DNA of 64,000 nucleotides from Dokdonella_A sp044227025. GTDB taxonomy: Bacteria; Pseudomonadota; Gammaproteobacteria; Xanthomonadales; Rhodanobacteraceae. Position 1 is the first letter of the stretch. Every line of letters begins with the position of its first letter. The DNA is taken from the NCBI RefSeq assembly GCF_044227025.1, contig NZ_JBGAFX010000002.1:700772-764771 (forward strand). The letters are read 5' to 3'. The notes under the pieces are model-generated. The model saw only the letters and a list, made by a program, of their open reading frames with translations. It did no database searches and had not been told where the DNA came from. Both the position numbers and the translations under genes were made by a program. Of the stretch, positions 1 to 7,980 are shown one piece after another.

Positions 1-678
1 GAGCGTCTTGACCGCGACCTTGAACACTTCGTTGCCGGTCATCATCACGCGCACGCCGTGGTTCGGCTCGTCGTCGCGGAAACCGGCGGACACGCCGACC
101 GGGTTGTAGAGGAGATGCTTGTAGCCACCGTCGGCATGCAGCTTGGTGGTGATGATGCCCGGCTCGTTCGAGGCTTCGAGCACGACCGCGCCGGCCCCGT
201 CGCCGAACAGCACGCAGGTCGAGCGGTCGCTGAAGTCGAGCATGCGCGTCAGCGTTTCGGCACCGACGACGAGCGCCTTCTTCGCCTGGCCGCTGCGGAT
301 GAACTGGTCGGCGACACCGAGCGCGTAGAGGAAGCCGGAACACGCGGCATTGACGTCGAACGCGGCGCAGCCATTCGCGCCGAGGCGATGCTGCAGCAGG
401 CACGCGGTCGACGGGAAGATGATGTCGGGCGTGGTCGTGCCGAGCACGATGAGGTCGAGGTCGGCACCCTTGATGCCCGCCGCGTCGAGCGCATGGGTCG
501 CTGCGTAGAACGCGAGGTCGCCCGTGGTCTCGCCGTCGGCGGCAAACCGGCGCTCGCGGATGCCCGTGCGCGACGCGATCCACTCGTCGGTTGTCTCGAC
601 GAGCTTTTCCATGTCGGCATTGGTGACGATCTTTTCCGGCAGGTAGCTGCCGGTACCCGCGATGCGTGAGTAGATCAG
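1..678 (-). CDS. fabH: 3-oxoacyl-ACP synthase III (KAS III), partial
   Basis: Initiates type II fatty acid synthesis by condensing acetyl-CoA with malonyl-ACP in the cytoplasm. About 226 N-terminal residues lie in the window; the C-terminal part with the His and Asn of the catalytic triad is beyond the left edge. The translation begins with YSRIAGTGSYLPEKIVTN, carries the TDEWI and SRTGIRERR segments typical of KAS III, and has the nucleophile in NAACSGFLYAL (Cys about 113, as in E. coli FabH). No in-frame ATG lies near the expected start. I placed it at a CTG that is preceded by GGGGA about 7 bases upstream, so the start is uncertain. It follows rpmF directly; the plsX gene found here in enterobacteria is absent. 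Confidence 0.93.
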   Translation of the reverse strand, partial: MIYSRIAGTGSYLPEKIVTNADMEKLVETTDEWIASRTGIRERRFAADGETTGDLAFYAATHALDAAGIKGADLDLIVLGTTTPDIIFPSTACLLQHRLGANGCAAFDVNAACSGFLYALGVADQFIRSGQAKKALVVGAETLTRMLDFSDRSTCVLFGDGAGAVVLEASNEPGIITTKLHADGGYKHLLYNPVGVSAGFRDDEPNHGVRVMMTGNEVFKVAVKTL

Positions 679-801
679 GGTCGTTCCCCACTCGAGGCTG
701 GCAGGAGCCGGCGCAAGGCGCCTCCCCGCGATTGGACGCACGCCGACTCGCGGCGCGCGCTGCTGCCGCACCCGGTCATCCGGACCCGGCAGGGCAACCG
801 T

Positions 802-823
802 GCCCGGGGCGTCCTCCCCGGGC
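802..823. other. Stem-loop between rpmF and fabH
   Basis: A perfect 8-bp inverted repeat (GCCCGGGG / CCCCGGGC) with a 6-base loop lies in the 188-bp gap between rpmF and fabH. No T-run follows on either strand, so it is not a canonical terminator. It could be a processing or attenuation structure that lowers fabH expression relative to rpmF. Confidence 0.4.
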
Positions 824-866
824 CATCACCCAGCGCGACGCCTGGGGCATCACGCCGGCTGCACGC

Positions 867-1061
867 TTATTCGGCGTCGCGCGCCTTGGTCTTCGTCTCG
901 ATGACCTTCTTGCCACGATAGTAGCCGTCCTTTGTCACGTGATGGCGCACGTGCACCTCACCCGAGGTCGGATCGGTCGACAGCTGCTTCGAGGTCAGCG
1001 CATCGTGGGAACGGCGCATGCCGCGGGTGGACGGGGTTTTGCGACTCTTGGCGACAGCCAT
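867..1061 (-). CDS. rpmF: 50S ribosomal protein L32
   Basis: A 64-residue component of the large ribosomal subunit. The start MAVAKSRKTPSTRGMRRSHD matches the family N-terminus, so the in-frame extension upstream (17 codons) was not used. The body contains the conserved TSGEVHVRHHV and DGYYRGKKV segments. It has no zinc-binding cysteines, so it is the C-minus form, as in E. coli. It lies between yceD (upstream) and fabH (downstream) on the same strand, the conserved yceD-rpmF-fab arrangement that links ribosome and lipid synthesis. Confidence 0.97.
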   Translation of the reverse strand: MAVAKSRKTPSTRGMRRSHDALTSKQLSTDPTSGEVHVRHHVTKDGYYRGKKVIETKTKARDAE

Positions 1062-1157
1062 TTTCTTGACTCCTGTGGCGGGCTTCCTTACCCGAACCGG
1101 TGAAGCGGCCATCCGGACCGCTGATATTCAATTTCGTGTCGATGCGCCAGGCGCACC

Positions 1158-1667
1158 TTATTTGCTCTTCTTGAAACCCGCCAGCACCGCGAACGGACTG
1201 GGTTGCTTGTCCTCGGGCACGACGTCGTCCGCCTCACCCTTCCACTCCAGCGGTTCGCCGGGCTTCAGCGGCACCACCGGCAACGCAAGAATCAGTTCGT
1301 CCTCGATCACGTCGGCGATGCCGACCTGTCCATCCGGCACGAGCAGTGGCTCGTAGCCCGGCGGCAGCGCGGCCTCCTCGCTTTCCTCGCCGATCAGGCC
1401 GAGGCGCTGGTCGATCGAGACATCCTGCACATATACATCGAGCGTACGCTGGCAAACCAGCGGCAGGCCGGCCGTGACATGCAATTCGAGGTAGGCGACG
1501 CCGAACCCGTCCTTGCCGAATTCGATGTGATACTGCGCCTCGCCATCCGTCGCGGCGAGGCTGCCCTGCAGGCGACGCATCGACGCGAGCGACAGGGTTC
1601 CTTCGTACGAACGGCGCGCCTGAACCTGGCGTGCAACATCCACGCGATCTGGCAGGGCTGCGGACAT
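1158..1667 (-). CDS. yceD: YceD/DUF177 family protein (23S rRNA accumulation factor)
   Basis: A 169-residue protein of the DUF177 family, whose members are needed for normal 23S rRNA accumulation in bacteria and plastids. The chosen start is MSAALPDRVDVARQV; a longer open frame upstream runs into the divergent gene. Visible family features are the central LVCQRTLDVYV segment, which carries the single conserved Cys, the acidic stretch GEESEEAALPPGYEPL, and the VIEDELILALPVVP motif. It lies 96 bp upstream of rpmF on the same strand and is probably cotranscribed with it. Maf is encoded divergently beyond a small gene, as in E. coli yceF/yceD-rpmF. Confidence 0.9.
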   Translation of the reverse strand: MSAALPDRVDVARQVQARRSYEGTLSLASMRRLQGSLAATDGEAQYHIEFGKDGFGVAYLELHVTAGLPLVCQRTLDVYVQDVSIDQRLGLIGEESEEAALPPGYEPLLVPDGQVGIADVIEDELILALPVVPLKPGEPLEWKGEADDVVPEDKQPSPFAVLAGFKKSK

Positions 1668-1770
1668 GGGCGCGCGATGGTAGGTGGAGGCCCCTTCGCT
1701 GTCAACCTGAACACCCCCGGAGCCGACCGGATCGAGGCTACACTGACACCCGGGGATCCGGGAGTATCGC

Positions 1771-2229
1771 ATGACCATCCTGCTCGCCTGCGCCGTGCTG
1801 GCGTTGCTCGGTCTGTTGGCCGCCCGCTGCCGCGAGCGCCGCCTGCTGCGACAGCGCGATCTGCTCGGCGAGATCCTGGACCTCGCCGATGCGCTCGAAC
1901 GCGAGTTGCTCGAATGCCGCGCACGCCTGCGCGAGGTGCCTGCGCTCGCCGCCGCGACGCTGTCGGCCTCCGAGCAGTTGTCGGCCCGAGCGACCCTCGC
2001 CGCCGAGCCCCAGGTACAGGATGCGCTGCGCGACCTGCTTGCGCATCGCCTTTGGCTGAAGCAGAACTCGGCGAGCGCGTCGGAAGCGGAACTGGTGTCC
2101 GCGCGCGATGCGCTGGCGGCGACACGCGACTCGCTCGCGCGGCAGATGGAACGCCTTGCCGACGTGCGCGCCGACTTCGAACACACGCGCGGTACTGCCG
2201 GCCTGCCTTCGACCCACGGCGTCCCATGA
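1771..2229 (+). CDS. Hypothetical single-pass membrane protein with long helical tail
   Basis: I do not recognise a family. The 152-residue product starts with one hydrophobic segment (about residues 3-18, ILLACAVLALLGLLAARC), followed by a positive CRERR stop-transfer cluster and then an Ala/Leu/Glu/Arg-rich region (about 25-145) that looks almost entirely alpha-helical, possibly coiled coil. It would be anchored in the inner membrane with the helical part in the cytoplasm. Its stop overlaps the maf start (ATGA at 2226-2229), so the two are probably translationally coupled. It is transcribed divergently from yceD; the roughly 100-bp gap at 1668-1770 should hold both promoters. Confidence 0.7.
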   Translation: MTILLACAVLALLGLLAARCRERRLLRQRDLLGEILDLADALERELLECRARLREVPALAAATLSASEQLSARATLAAEPQVQDALRDLLAHRLWLKQNSASASEAELVSARDALAATRDSLARQMERLADVRADFEHTRGTAGLPSTHGVP

Positions 2230-2825
2230 ACGAAGCCGGCATGGTCGAAATCGTGCTCGCCTCGACCTCACGCTATCGGCGCGAGCTGCTTGCGCGGCTC
2301 CTGCCATCGTTCCGCGTGCAGGCACCCAACGTCGACGAGGCGGCACTGCCGGGAGAATCACCGTTCGAGCTCGCGCGGCGCCTCGCGCTGGCGAAAGCGC
2401 GCGCCGTCGCGGTGGAATTCGGCGCGGCGCTCGTCATCGGTAGCGACCAGGTCGCCGAACTCGACGGTCGAGCGCTCGGCAAGCCGGGCTCGATCGATGC
2501 GGCCCATGCGCAGCTTGCGAGCTGTTCCGGACGCGAAGTCGATTTCCATACCGCGCTGTGCGTCATCGACACGCGCGCCGGCGATGATGCAGTCCATTCG
2601 GCGGTCGACCGCACCCGTGTCGTCTTCCGCACGCTCGATGCGGCGACGATCAAGCGATACGTCGAGCGCGAGCAACCCCTCGATTGCGCCGGCAGCTTCA
2701 AATGCGAAGGGCTCGGCATCGCCCTGTTCGAGCGCATCGAGACGCTGGATCCGACCGCCCTGGTCGGTTTGCCGCTGATTGCACTCGCACGCCTGCTGCG
2801 CGAATGCGGCATGGCCATACCGTAG
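2226..2825 (+). CDS. Maf-like nucleotide pyrophosphatase, YceF subfamily
   Basis: A 199-residue Maf protein, a house-cleaning nucleoside triphosphate pyrophosphatase that hydrolyses non-canonical NTPs. Family signatures are ASTSRYRRELL near the N-terminus, the NVDEAAL loop, GSDQVAELDG (about 78-87), GKPGSIDAAHAQL and CAGSFKCEGLG (about 157-167). GSDQV rather than GADTVV places it with the YceF group, which prefers m7GTP, rather than the dTTP/UTP group; this is family knowledge, not tested here. It starts with ATGA overlapping the preceding membrane protein gene. A pair of REP-like palindromes follows its stop. Confidence 0.92.
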   Translation: MNEAGMVEIVLASTSRYRRELLARLLPSFRVQAPNVDEAALPGESPFELARRLALAKARAVAVEFGAALVIGSDQVAELDGRALGKPGSIDAAHAQLASCSGREVDFHTALCVIDTRAGDDAVHSAVDRTRVVFRTLDAATIKRYVEREQPLDCAGSFKCEGLGIALFERIETLDPTALVGLPLIALARLLRECGMAIP

Positions 2826-2841
2826 CGCAGGTGCAAGGCCG

Positions 2842-2924
2842 GTGTACGGCGGGTCGAGCGGAAAGCGCGAGTCCCGCCGCCCATTCACGCAGCGGCGGCA
2901 CGTGAGTGCGCGTACCGCCCTACA
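2842..2924. repeat. REP-like palindrome, family A copy 1
   Basis: An 83-bp element beginning GTGTACGGCGGGTCGAG and ending CGTACCGCCCTACA, so its two ends can pair over a long stem. The motif AAGCGCGAGTCCCGCCGC is shared with copy 2 about 110 bp downstream. It fills the gap between the convergent maf and ygfX genes and could block readthrough in both directions. Confidence 0.8.
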
Positions 2925-2953
2925 TGCATGCCGCCCTTCGCGATGCAGGGCGG

Positions 2954-3044
2954 GTGTAGGGCGGGTCGAGCGCGAAGCGCGAGTCCCGCCGCGCGTCGCG
3001 ACCATCCCGCGCCGGCGGCACGCGCCTTGCGCGTACCGCCCTAC
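2954..3044. repeat. REP-like palindrome, family A copy 2
   Basis: A second copy of the element at 2842-2924, with the same ends (GTGTAGGGCGGGTCGAG and CGTACCGCCCTAC). Its last bases include the ygfX stop codon (3041-3043), so the repeat supplies the end of that gene. Two tandem copies separated by about 30 bp form a BIME-like unit. Confidence 0.8.
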
Positions 3045-3475
3045 GCGATCGGAGCTGGTTGCGCCGGCTGGCCACGCGCGAGCAGCAGCACCAGTCGCCG
3101 ACGCGTCTGCGCATCGAGATTGTCCGGCACGAGCACCGCGCGGAAATGCGCGCGCCGATCGTGCCGCCAATCGAGCACGAGCATCGCGCCGAGGCGGCGG
3201 TGACCGACCAGCAGGGCGGGATGCTCGCGCCCCGCGCGGTCGAGCAGGGTCCAGCCGGCGGCACCATGCGCGATGCGCACGAACCCCGGCCGCGCAAAAC
3301 GGGTGAGCGCAGCGAGCGCGAGCAGCACGGCGAGGACGGAAAGCACGCCGCAGGCGGCCACCGGCAAGGCCGACCGCCAGGGTGTCGCGGCCGCCGCCAG
3401 CGCGATCGCGCACGTCGCCGCGATGACCGCACGCGACGGCCGGTAGTCAAACGCGATGGGCGGCGCGGATTTCAT
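3041..3475 (-). CDS. YgfX/CptA-family membrane protein, partner of SdhE
   Basis: A 144-residue protein resembling YgfX (CptA), an inner-membrane protein encoded with SdhE. It has been proposed both as a toxin acting on FtsZ/MreB and as an SdhE partner. The layout fits: a short cytoplasmic N-terminus (SAPPIAFDYRPSR), a hairpin of two hydrophobic segments (about 21-38 and 43-64), then a soluble domain with GWTLLDRAG, HPALL and VLVPDNLDAQTRRRLVLLL. The start MKSAPPIAF was chosen because it gives a 29-bp overlap with sdhE and the right domain layout. Sequence similarity in this family is low, so the name rests partly on position. The stop lies inside a REP element. Confidence 0.75.
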   Translation of the reverse strand: MKSAPPIAFDYRPSRAVIAATCAIALAAAATPWRSALPVAACGVLSVLAVLLALAALTRFARPGFVRIAHGAAGWTLLDRAGREHPALLVGHRRLGAMLVLDWRHDRRAHFRAVLVPDNLDAQTRRRLVLLLARGQPAQPAPIA

Positions 3476-3698
3476 CGATGATCGTCGCGAAGCGCGGCGC
3501 CGGCACCGCATGGCCGGTCAGCCAGTCCCACAGTTCCGGGTCGGGCGTGTCGAGCAAGGCATCGAAATCTGCGCGCCGCGCGGCGTCCGCGCGCACGAAA
3601 CACGCATCGAGCCACCAGCCGAGCAGACGATCCAGTTCGCGCGTGCCGCGCCGCGCGCGCCAGCGCAGGCGACCGAGCAAGGCGTCGCCGGCGCTCAT
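3447..3698 (-). CDS. sdhE: Succinate dehydrogenase FAD assembly factor SdhE
   Basis: An 83-residue protein that promotes covalent attachment of FAD to SdhA. The signature RGxxE is visible as RRGTRELD (residues 16-23), followed by LLGWWLDACF and the aromatic/acidic LLDTPDPELWDWLTG segment of the five-helix SdhE fold. It is encoded last but one in the SDH operon: its ATG overlaps the stop of the SRPBCC gene (ATGA, 3695-3698), and its own 3' end overlaps ygfX by 29 bp. Translational coupling through this group is likely. Confidence 0.93.
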   Translation of the reverse strand: MSAGDALLGRLRWRARRGTRELDRLLGWWLDACFVRADAARRADFDALLDTPDPELWDWLTGHAVPAPRFATIIDEIRAAHRV

Positions 3699-4729
3699 CG
3701 CCGGGCGATGGTCTGCGCAGTCACCGCTTCGGCGCGGCGCTGGTAGAACGCGAGGATCGTGCGCGCCGCATCGTCCACGAGCAGGTCGGCGAGCGCCCCG
3801 GCATACGCGTTGAAACGCGTGCTGACCCGGTAGCTGACATGGATCGCGAGGCGCGTGCCTCCGGTCTCCGGCGTCAGGCGGTACGAGGTGTCGAGCAGGT
3901 CGAAATGGCGGCCGCCGACCGCGATGTGCTCGTCGAGTGCACCCGGCGGGATCGAATCGGGCGCGAACACGTAGCGCCAGCGGATGTAGCGGTTCTCGAC
4001 CCAGTCGAGGATCGGTTCGTCGAAGTGCACGCCGTGGTCCCAGCGCAGCTTGCGCACGCGGCCCTCGTCGGTATCGACGGTGACCGCTTCCTGCGGGTAC
4101 GGCACGCCGATGCGCCAGGCGAGACCATGCGCCATTTCCGCCGGCTGGATCGCCGTCGCATCATTGATCAGGTGCCAGATCACTTCGGGCGGCGCATCGA
4201 TGTGCAGCGAAGCATCGGCCAGGCCGACGCGCTCGGGAAGCGCTGCGCCGCGCTCGAACGCGCCGAACGCGAGCGGCAGCAACAGCACCGCGCCGACGGT
4301 CGAGCGCGATGGCGTCACGACGCGCAGCACGAGCCAGCCGAGCACGCCGCCGAGCGACGCGAGCAAGAGGAAGACCGGCAGCGCCATCGCGATGCAGATG
4401 CTGCCTTCGATCAGCAGTATCGCGGTACCGGCGACGAATACGAGCAAGGGCAGCCACGGCGCTATCAGCGCCTGGCCGAACGTACGTCGTGCCGGCGGCA
4501 GCAGGTAGACCGTGAACGCGCCGAGCAGCAACGGCACCAGCAGCACGAACGAACCGAGCATCACGCCGCTTTCGCCCGCGCGCCCGCGGAACACCGGCAG
4601 CACGAACAACAGGCGCATGAGCAGGCCATAGCCGGCACCGGCGCCAAATACCCACCATAGATTGGGCCACGAAGTGCTGGCCGATGGCGCCGCGGGTTCG
4701 GGCGGCAAGGCCAATCCGCTATCGCTCAT
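3695..4729 (-). CDS. Multi-spanning membrane protein with C-terminal SRPBCC (START-like) domain
   Basis: A 344-residue protein with two halves. Residues about 20-175 contain four or five hydrophobic segments. Residues about 180-340 look like an SRPBCC/polyketide-cyclase fold: SLHIDAPPEVIWHLINDA is the typical opening strand-helix, and the domain closes with a long amphipathic helix (ADLLVDDAARTILAFYQRRA). SRPBCC domains bind hydrophobic ligands in a cavity; the ligand here is unknown. The start MSDSGLALPPEP gives an ATGA overlap (4726-4729) with the MAPEG gene and avoids a long Arg-rich extension. The stop overlaps the sdhE start. Tight coupling to MAPEG and sdhE suggests a membrane-associated role tied to respiratory complex assembly, but this is inference. 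Confidence 0.75.
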   Translation of the reverse strand: MSDSGLALPPEPAAPSASTSWPNLWWVFGAGAGYGLLMRLLFVLPVFRGRAGESGVMLGSFVLLVPLLLGAFTVYLLPPARRTFGQALIAPWLPLLVFVAGTAILLIEGSICIAMALPVFLLLASLGGVLGWLVLRVVTPSRSTVGAVLLLPLAFGAFERGAALPERVGLADASLHIDAPPEVIWHLINDATAIQPAEMAHGLAWRIGVPYPQEAVTVDTDEGRVRKLRWDHGVHFDEPILDWVENRYIRWRYVFAPDSIPPGALDEHIAVGGRHFDLLDTSYRLTPETGGTRLAIHVSYRVSTRFNAYAGALADLLVDDAARTILAFYQRRAEAVTAQTIARR

Positions 4730-5157
4730 GCCTGCCGCACCAGCGAAACGGCGAGTACGCCCCACAATGTCCACAGCACCAGTGCACCCGCGCAATAGGC
4801 GAGGAACCGGTGCATCACGCGGTTGTAGCTGCAATGGATCGCGCCGTGCAGGACACGCAGCCCGACGAACAGCCACGCGAGTGCGAGCAGCAGGCCGCTA
4901 GCCGCGGCCGTCGCCTGTGCGATCGCCAGCGCCGCATAGAACAGCACCGGCAGTTCGAACAGGTTGCGCAGGTTGTCGGACGCGCGCGTGTCGACGAAGC
5001 GCTGCCCCGCCTGCGCCGACATCGCGACGCTCTGCGGATGGATATGCAGGCGGCGCATTTCGCCGATGCGCACCACGTACAGGCGCAGCCACACGACGAA
5101 GGTCAGCGCGGCGAGTGCGAACGCCGGCCACAGGATGGCGTGCGGACCGACGTACAT
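4726..5157 (-). CDS. MAPEG family membrane protein
   Basis: A 143-residue integral membrane protein of the MAPEG family (membrane-associated proteins in eicosanoid and glutathione metabolism), which in bacteria are mostly uncharacterised. It has four hydrophobic segments. The family signature region is ASDNLRNLFELPVLFYAALA (about 59-78), with the conserved Asn-Glu-Leu-Pro, and RVLHGAIHCSYN (about 101-112). It begins 7 bp after the sdhB stop and ends with an ATGA overlap into the SRPBCC gene, so it sits in the SDH transcript. Confidence 0.85.
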   Translation of the reverse strand: MYVGPHAILWPAFALAALTFVVWLRLYVVRIGEMRRLHIHPQSVAMSAQAGQRFVDTRASDNLRNLFELPVLFYAALAIAQATAAASGLLLALAWLFVGLRVLHGAIHCSYNRVMHRFLAYCAGALVLWTLWGVLAVSLVRQA

Positions 5158-5164
5158 GGCGGAA

Positions 5165-5950
5165 TCAGCCCGCGCGCTCGACGATGAGCTTCTTGATCTC
5201 GCCGATCGCCTTGGCCGGGTTGAGGCCTTTCGGGCAGGTGCGCGCGCAGTTCATGATCGTGTGGCACCGGTACAGCTTGAACGGATCCTCCAGTTCGTCG
5301 AGGCGCGCGCCGGTGTCCTCGTCGCGCGAGTCGACGATCCAGCGGTAGGCCTGCAGCAGCACGGCGGGCCCGAGATAACGCTCGCTGTTCCACCAGTAGC
5401 TCGGGCACGAAGTCGTGCAACAAGCGCACAGGATGCACTCGTACAGACCGTCAAGCTTGGCGCGGTCCTGCTTCGACTGCAGGCGCTCCTGGTCCGGCGG
5501 CGCCGGCGTCTCGGTGCGCAGCCAGGGCTTGATCGAGGCGAGCTGCGCGTAGAAATGGGTCAGGTCCGGCACCAGGTCCTTGACCACGTCCATGTGCGGC
5601 AGCGGATGGATCTTGACGTCGCCCTTGCCGCATTCGCCGATCGCCTTGGTGCAGGCGAGCGTGTTGGTGCCGTCGATGTTCATCGCGCACGAACCGCAGA
5701 TGCCCTCGCGGCACGAGCGGCGGAAGGTCAGGGTCGGATCGATCTCGTTCTTGATCTTGATCAGCGCGTCGAGGACCATCGGCCCGCACGTCGCCATGTC
5801 GACGTCGTAGGTGTCGATGCGCGGGTTCTCGCCATCGTCCGGATTCCAGCGATAGACGCGGAACGTGCGGATGTCCTTCGCGCCCGCCTTCGCCGGATGG
5901 TGCTTGCCGGCCTTGATCTTCGAGTTCTTCGGGAGCGTGAATTCGGCCAT
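5165..5950 (-). CDS. sdhB: Succinate dehydrogenase iron-sulfur subunit
   Basis: The 261-residue electron-transfer subunit of complex II. The [2Fe-2S] ligands are Cys80, Cys85, Cys88 and Cys100 (SCREGICGSCAMNIDG). The [4Fe-4S] and [3Fe-4S] ligands are in ECILCACCTTSCPSYWW (172, 175, 178, 182) and CHTIMNCARTCPKGLNP (229, 235, 239). All eleven positions match the family. The start MAEFTLPKNSK gives the usual length; an upstream open stretch belongs to the preceding gene. It is separated from sdhA by a small membrane-protein gene and followed after 7 bp by the MAPEG gene. Confidence 0.97.
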   Translation of the reverse strand: MAEFTLPKNSKIKAGKHHPAKAGAKDIRTFRVYRWNPDDGENPRIDTYDVDMATCGPMVLDALIKIKNEIDPTLTFRRSCREGICGSCAMNIDGTNTLACTKAIGECGKGDVKIHPLPHMDVVKDLVPDLTHFYAQLASIKPWLRTETPAPPDQERLQSKQDRAKLDGLYECILCACCTTSCPSYWWNSERYLGPAVLLQAYRWIVDSRDEDTGARLDELEDPFKLYRCHTIMNCARTCPKGLNPAKAIGEIKKLIVERAG

Positions 5951-5952
5951 CT

Positions 5953-6174
5953 TCAGTTGCTCTTGATGTGTGGACCGCGCTGGAACAGGATGCCCGGCAG
6001 CGCGACGACGAACACGGCGAGCGAGAGCCACGGCGATACGAATGCGAGCAGGACCATGAGCACGATAAGACTGCGTGCGGAATCGCGGCCGTACCATCGC
6101 TTCAGCGCCACGCCGAGAGGAATCACGATCAGCGCGATGATCACGAACGAGAGCAGAGGCGGGAAGCCAGTCAT
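5953..6174 (-). CDS. Small membrane protein between sdhA and sdhB
   Basis: A 73-residue hydrophobic protein with two or three membrane segments: FPPLLSFVIIALIVIPLGVA (about 4-23), then SLIVLMVLLAFV and LSLAVFVVALPGILF, separated by the charged KRWYGRDSAR. I do not recognise a named family. It begins 10 bp after the sdhA stop and ends 2 bp before the sdhB start, so it is expressed with the complex. The start MTGFPPLLSF was chosen because a longer frame would overlap sdhA with an Arg-rich, non-hydrophobic leader. It could be an accessory or assembly peptide of complex II; there is no direct evidence. Confidence 0.75.
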   Translation of the reverse strand: MTGFPPLLSFVIIALIVIPLGVALKRWYGRDSARSLIVLMVLLAFVSPWLSLAVFVVALPGILFQRGPHIKSN

Positions 6175-6184
6175 CACGATATCC

Positions 6185-7978
6185 TCAGTAGACGCGTTTC
6201 TTCGGCGGTACCGGCTCGACATCTCCGGTCAGCGTGTTCATGTGAACCGGGCGCGAATCGAACGCGCACTTGCCCTTGTCGTCGACGTTGACGAGGGTGT
6301 GCTTCATCCAGTTCGCGTCGTCGCGATCCGGGAAGTCCTCGCGCGCGTGCGCGCCTCGGCTCTCGGGGCGCTGCTCGGCGGAGTTGATCGTCGCGACCGC
6401 GTTGTAGAGCAAGTTCTGCAGCTCCAGCGTCTCGATCAGGTCCGAGTTCCAGATCAGGGAGCGATCGGACACGCGCACGTCATCGAACGAAGCGAATACC
6501 TTGTCCATCTTCGCGCAGCCTTCCTGCAGCGTCTTCGCAGTGCGAAACACCGCCGCGTCAGCCTGCATCGTGCGTTGCATCGCAGTGCGGATCTCGGCGG
6601 TCGGGGTGGAGCCGTTCGCGTTGCGCAAACGGTCGAAGTTCGCAAGCGCCTTGTCGCAGGCCGAGGCCGGCAGTTCCTTGTGCGGCTGGCCCGGCTTGAT
6701 CGTCGCCGCGCAGCGCTGCGCGACCGCGCGACCGAACACGACGAGGTCGAGCAGCGAGTTCGAACCGAGGCGATTCGCGCCATGCACCGACACGCAGGCC
6801 GCTTCGCCGATCGAATACAGACCCGGCACCACCGCGTTCGGGTCGTCGCCGACCTTGCGCACGACTTCGCCGTGGATGTTGGTCGGGATGCCGCCCATGT
6901 TGTAGTGCACGGTCGGCACCACCGGGATCGGCTCCTTCGTCACGTCGACGCCGGCGAAGATGCGCGCCGATTCGGAAATGCCCGGCAGCTTCTCGTGCAG
7001 CACTTCGGCGCCGAGATGCTGCAGGTTGAGGTTGACGTAGTCCTTGTGCTCGCCGACGCCGCGACCCTCGCGAATCTCGATCGCAATCGAGCGGCTGACG
7101 ACGTCGCGTGATGCGAGGTCCTTCGCGTTCGGCGCGTAACGCTCCATGAAGCGCTCGCCCTTGGAATTGGTGAGGAAACCGCCTTCGCCGCGCGAACCCT
7201 CGGTGATCAGGCAGCCGGAGCCGTAGATGCCGGTCGGGTGGAACTGCACGAATTCCATGTCCTGCATCGGCACGCCGGCGCGCAACGCGAGGCCGCCACC
7301 GTCGCCGGTGCAGGTGTGCGCGGAGGTCGCCGTGAAGTAGGCACGGCCGTATCCGCCGGTCGCGAGCACGACGCCATGCGCGCGGAACAGGTGCAGGGTG
7401 CCCTCGCTCATGTCGAGCGCGAGCACGCCGCGGCACACGCCTTCGCTGTCGAAGACCAGGTCGAGCGCAAAGTATTCGACGAAGAAACGCGCGTCGTGCT
7501 TGAGCGACTGCTGGTAGAGCGTATGCAGGATCGCGTGGCCGGTGCGATCGGCCGCGGCGCAGGTGCGCTGCGCGGTGCCCTTGCCGTAGTGCGTCGTCAT
7601 GCCGCCGAACGGGCGCTGGTAGATCTTGCCCTCCTCGGTGCGCGAGAACGGCACGCCGTAGTGCTCGAGCTCGATGATCGCGGGGATCGCCTCGCGGCAC
7701 ATGTACTCGATTGCATCCTGGTCGCCGAGCCAGTCCGAACCCTTGATCGTGTCGTAGAAGTGGAAACGCCAGTCGTCTTCGCCCATGTTGCCGAGGGCTG
7801 CCGAAATGCCGCCCTGCGCCGCGACCGTGTGCGAGCGGGTCGGGAACACCTTGGTCAGGCAGGCGGTCTGCAGGCCTGTGGCGGCGAGGCCGAATGTCGC
7901 GCGCAGGCCCGCGCCACCGGCGCCGACCACGATGATGTCGTACTTGTGTTCCTGGACCTTGTAAGCGGTACCGGCCAT
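6185..7978 (-). CDS. sdhA: Succinate dehydrogenase flavoprotein subunit
   Basis: The 597-residue catalytic subunit of complex II, which oxidises succinate to fumarate. The FAD dinucleotide fold is YDIIVVGAGGAGLRA (about 13-27). The covalent FAD attachment His is His50 in PTRSHTVAAQGG. The substrate/active-site segments SRGEGGFLTNSKGERFMERY and VHYNMGGIPTN are present, and the protein ends KKRVY. It starts 2 bp after sdhD. Two factors for SdhA flavination are encoded in the same operon, an SDHAF4-like protein at the front and SdhE at the back. Confidence 0.98.
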   Translation of the reverse strand: MAGTAYKVQEHKYDIIVVGAGGAGLRATFGLAATGLQTACLTKVFPTRSHTVAAQGGISAALGNMGEDDWRFHFYDTIKGSDWLGDQDAIEYMCREAIPAIIELEHYGVPFSRTEEGKIYQRPFGGMTTHYGKGTAQRTCAAADRTGHAILHTLYQQSLKHDARFFVEYFALDLVFDSEGVCRGVLALDMSEGTLHLFRAHGVVLATGGYGRAYFTATSAHTCTGDGGGLALRAGVPMQDMEFVQFHPTGIYGSGCLITEGSRGEGGFLTNSKGERFMERYAPNAKDLASRDVVSRSIAIEIREGRGVGEHKDYVNLNLQHLGAEVLHEKLPGISESARIFAGVDVTKEPIPVVPTVHYNMGGIPTNIHGEVVRKVGDDPNAVVPGLYSIGEAACVSVHGANRLGSNSLLDLVVFGRAVAQRCAATIKPGQPHKELPASACDKALANFDRLRNANGSTPTAEIRTAMQRTMQADAAVFRTAKTLQEGCAKMDKVFASFDDVRVSDRSLIWNSDLIETLELQNLLYNAVATINSAEQRPESRGAHAREDFPDRDDANWMKHTLVNVDDKGKCAFDSRPVHMNTLTGDVEPVPPKKRVY

Positions 7979-7980
7979 GG

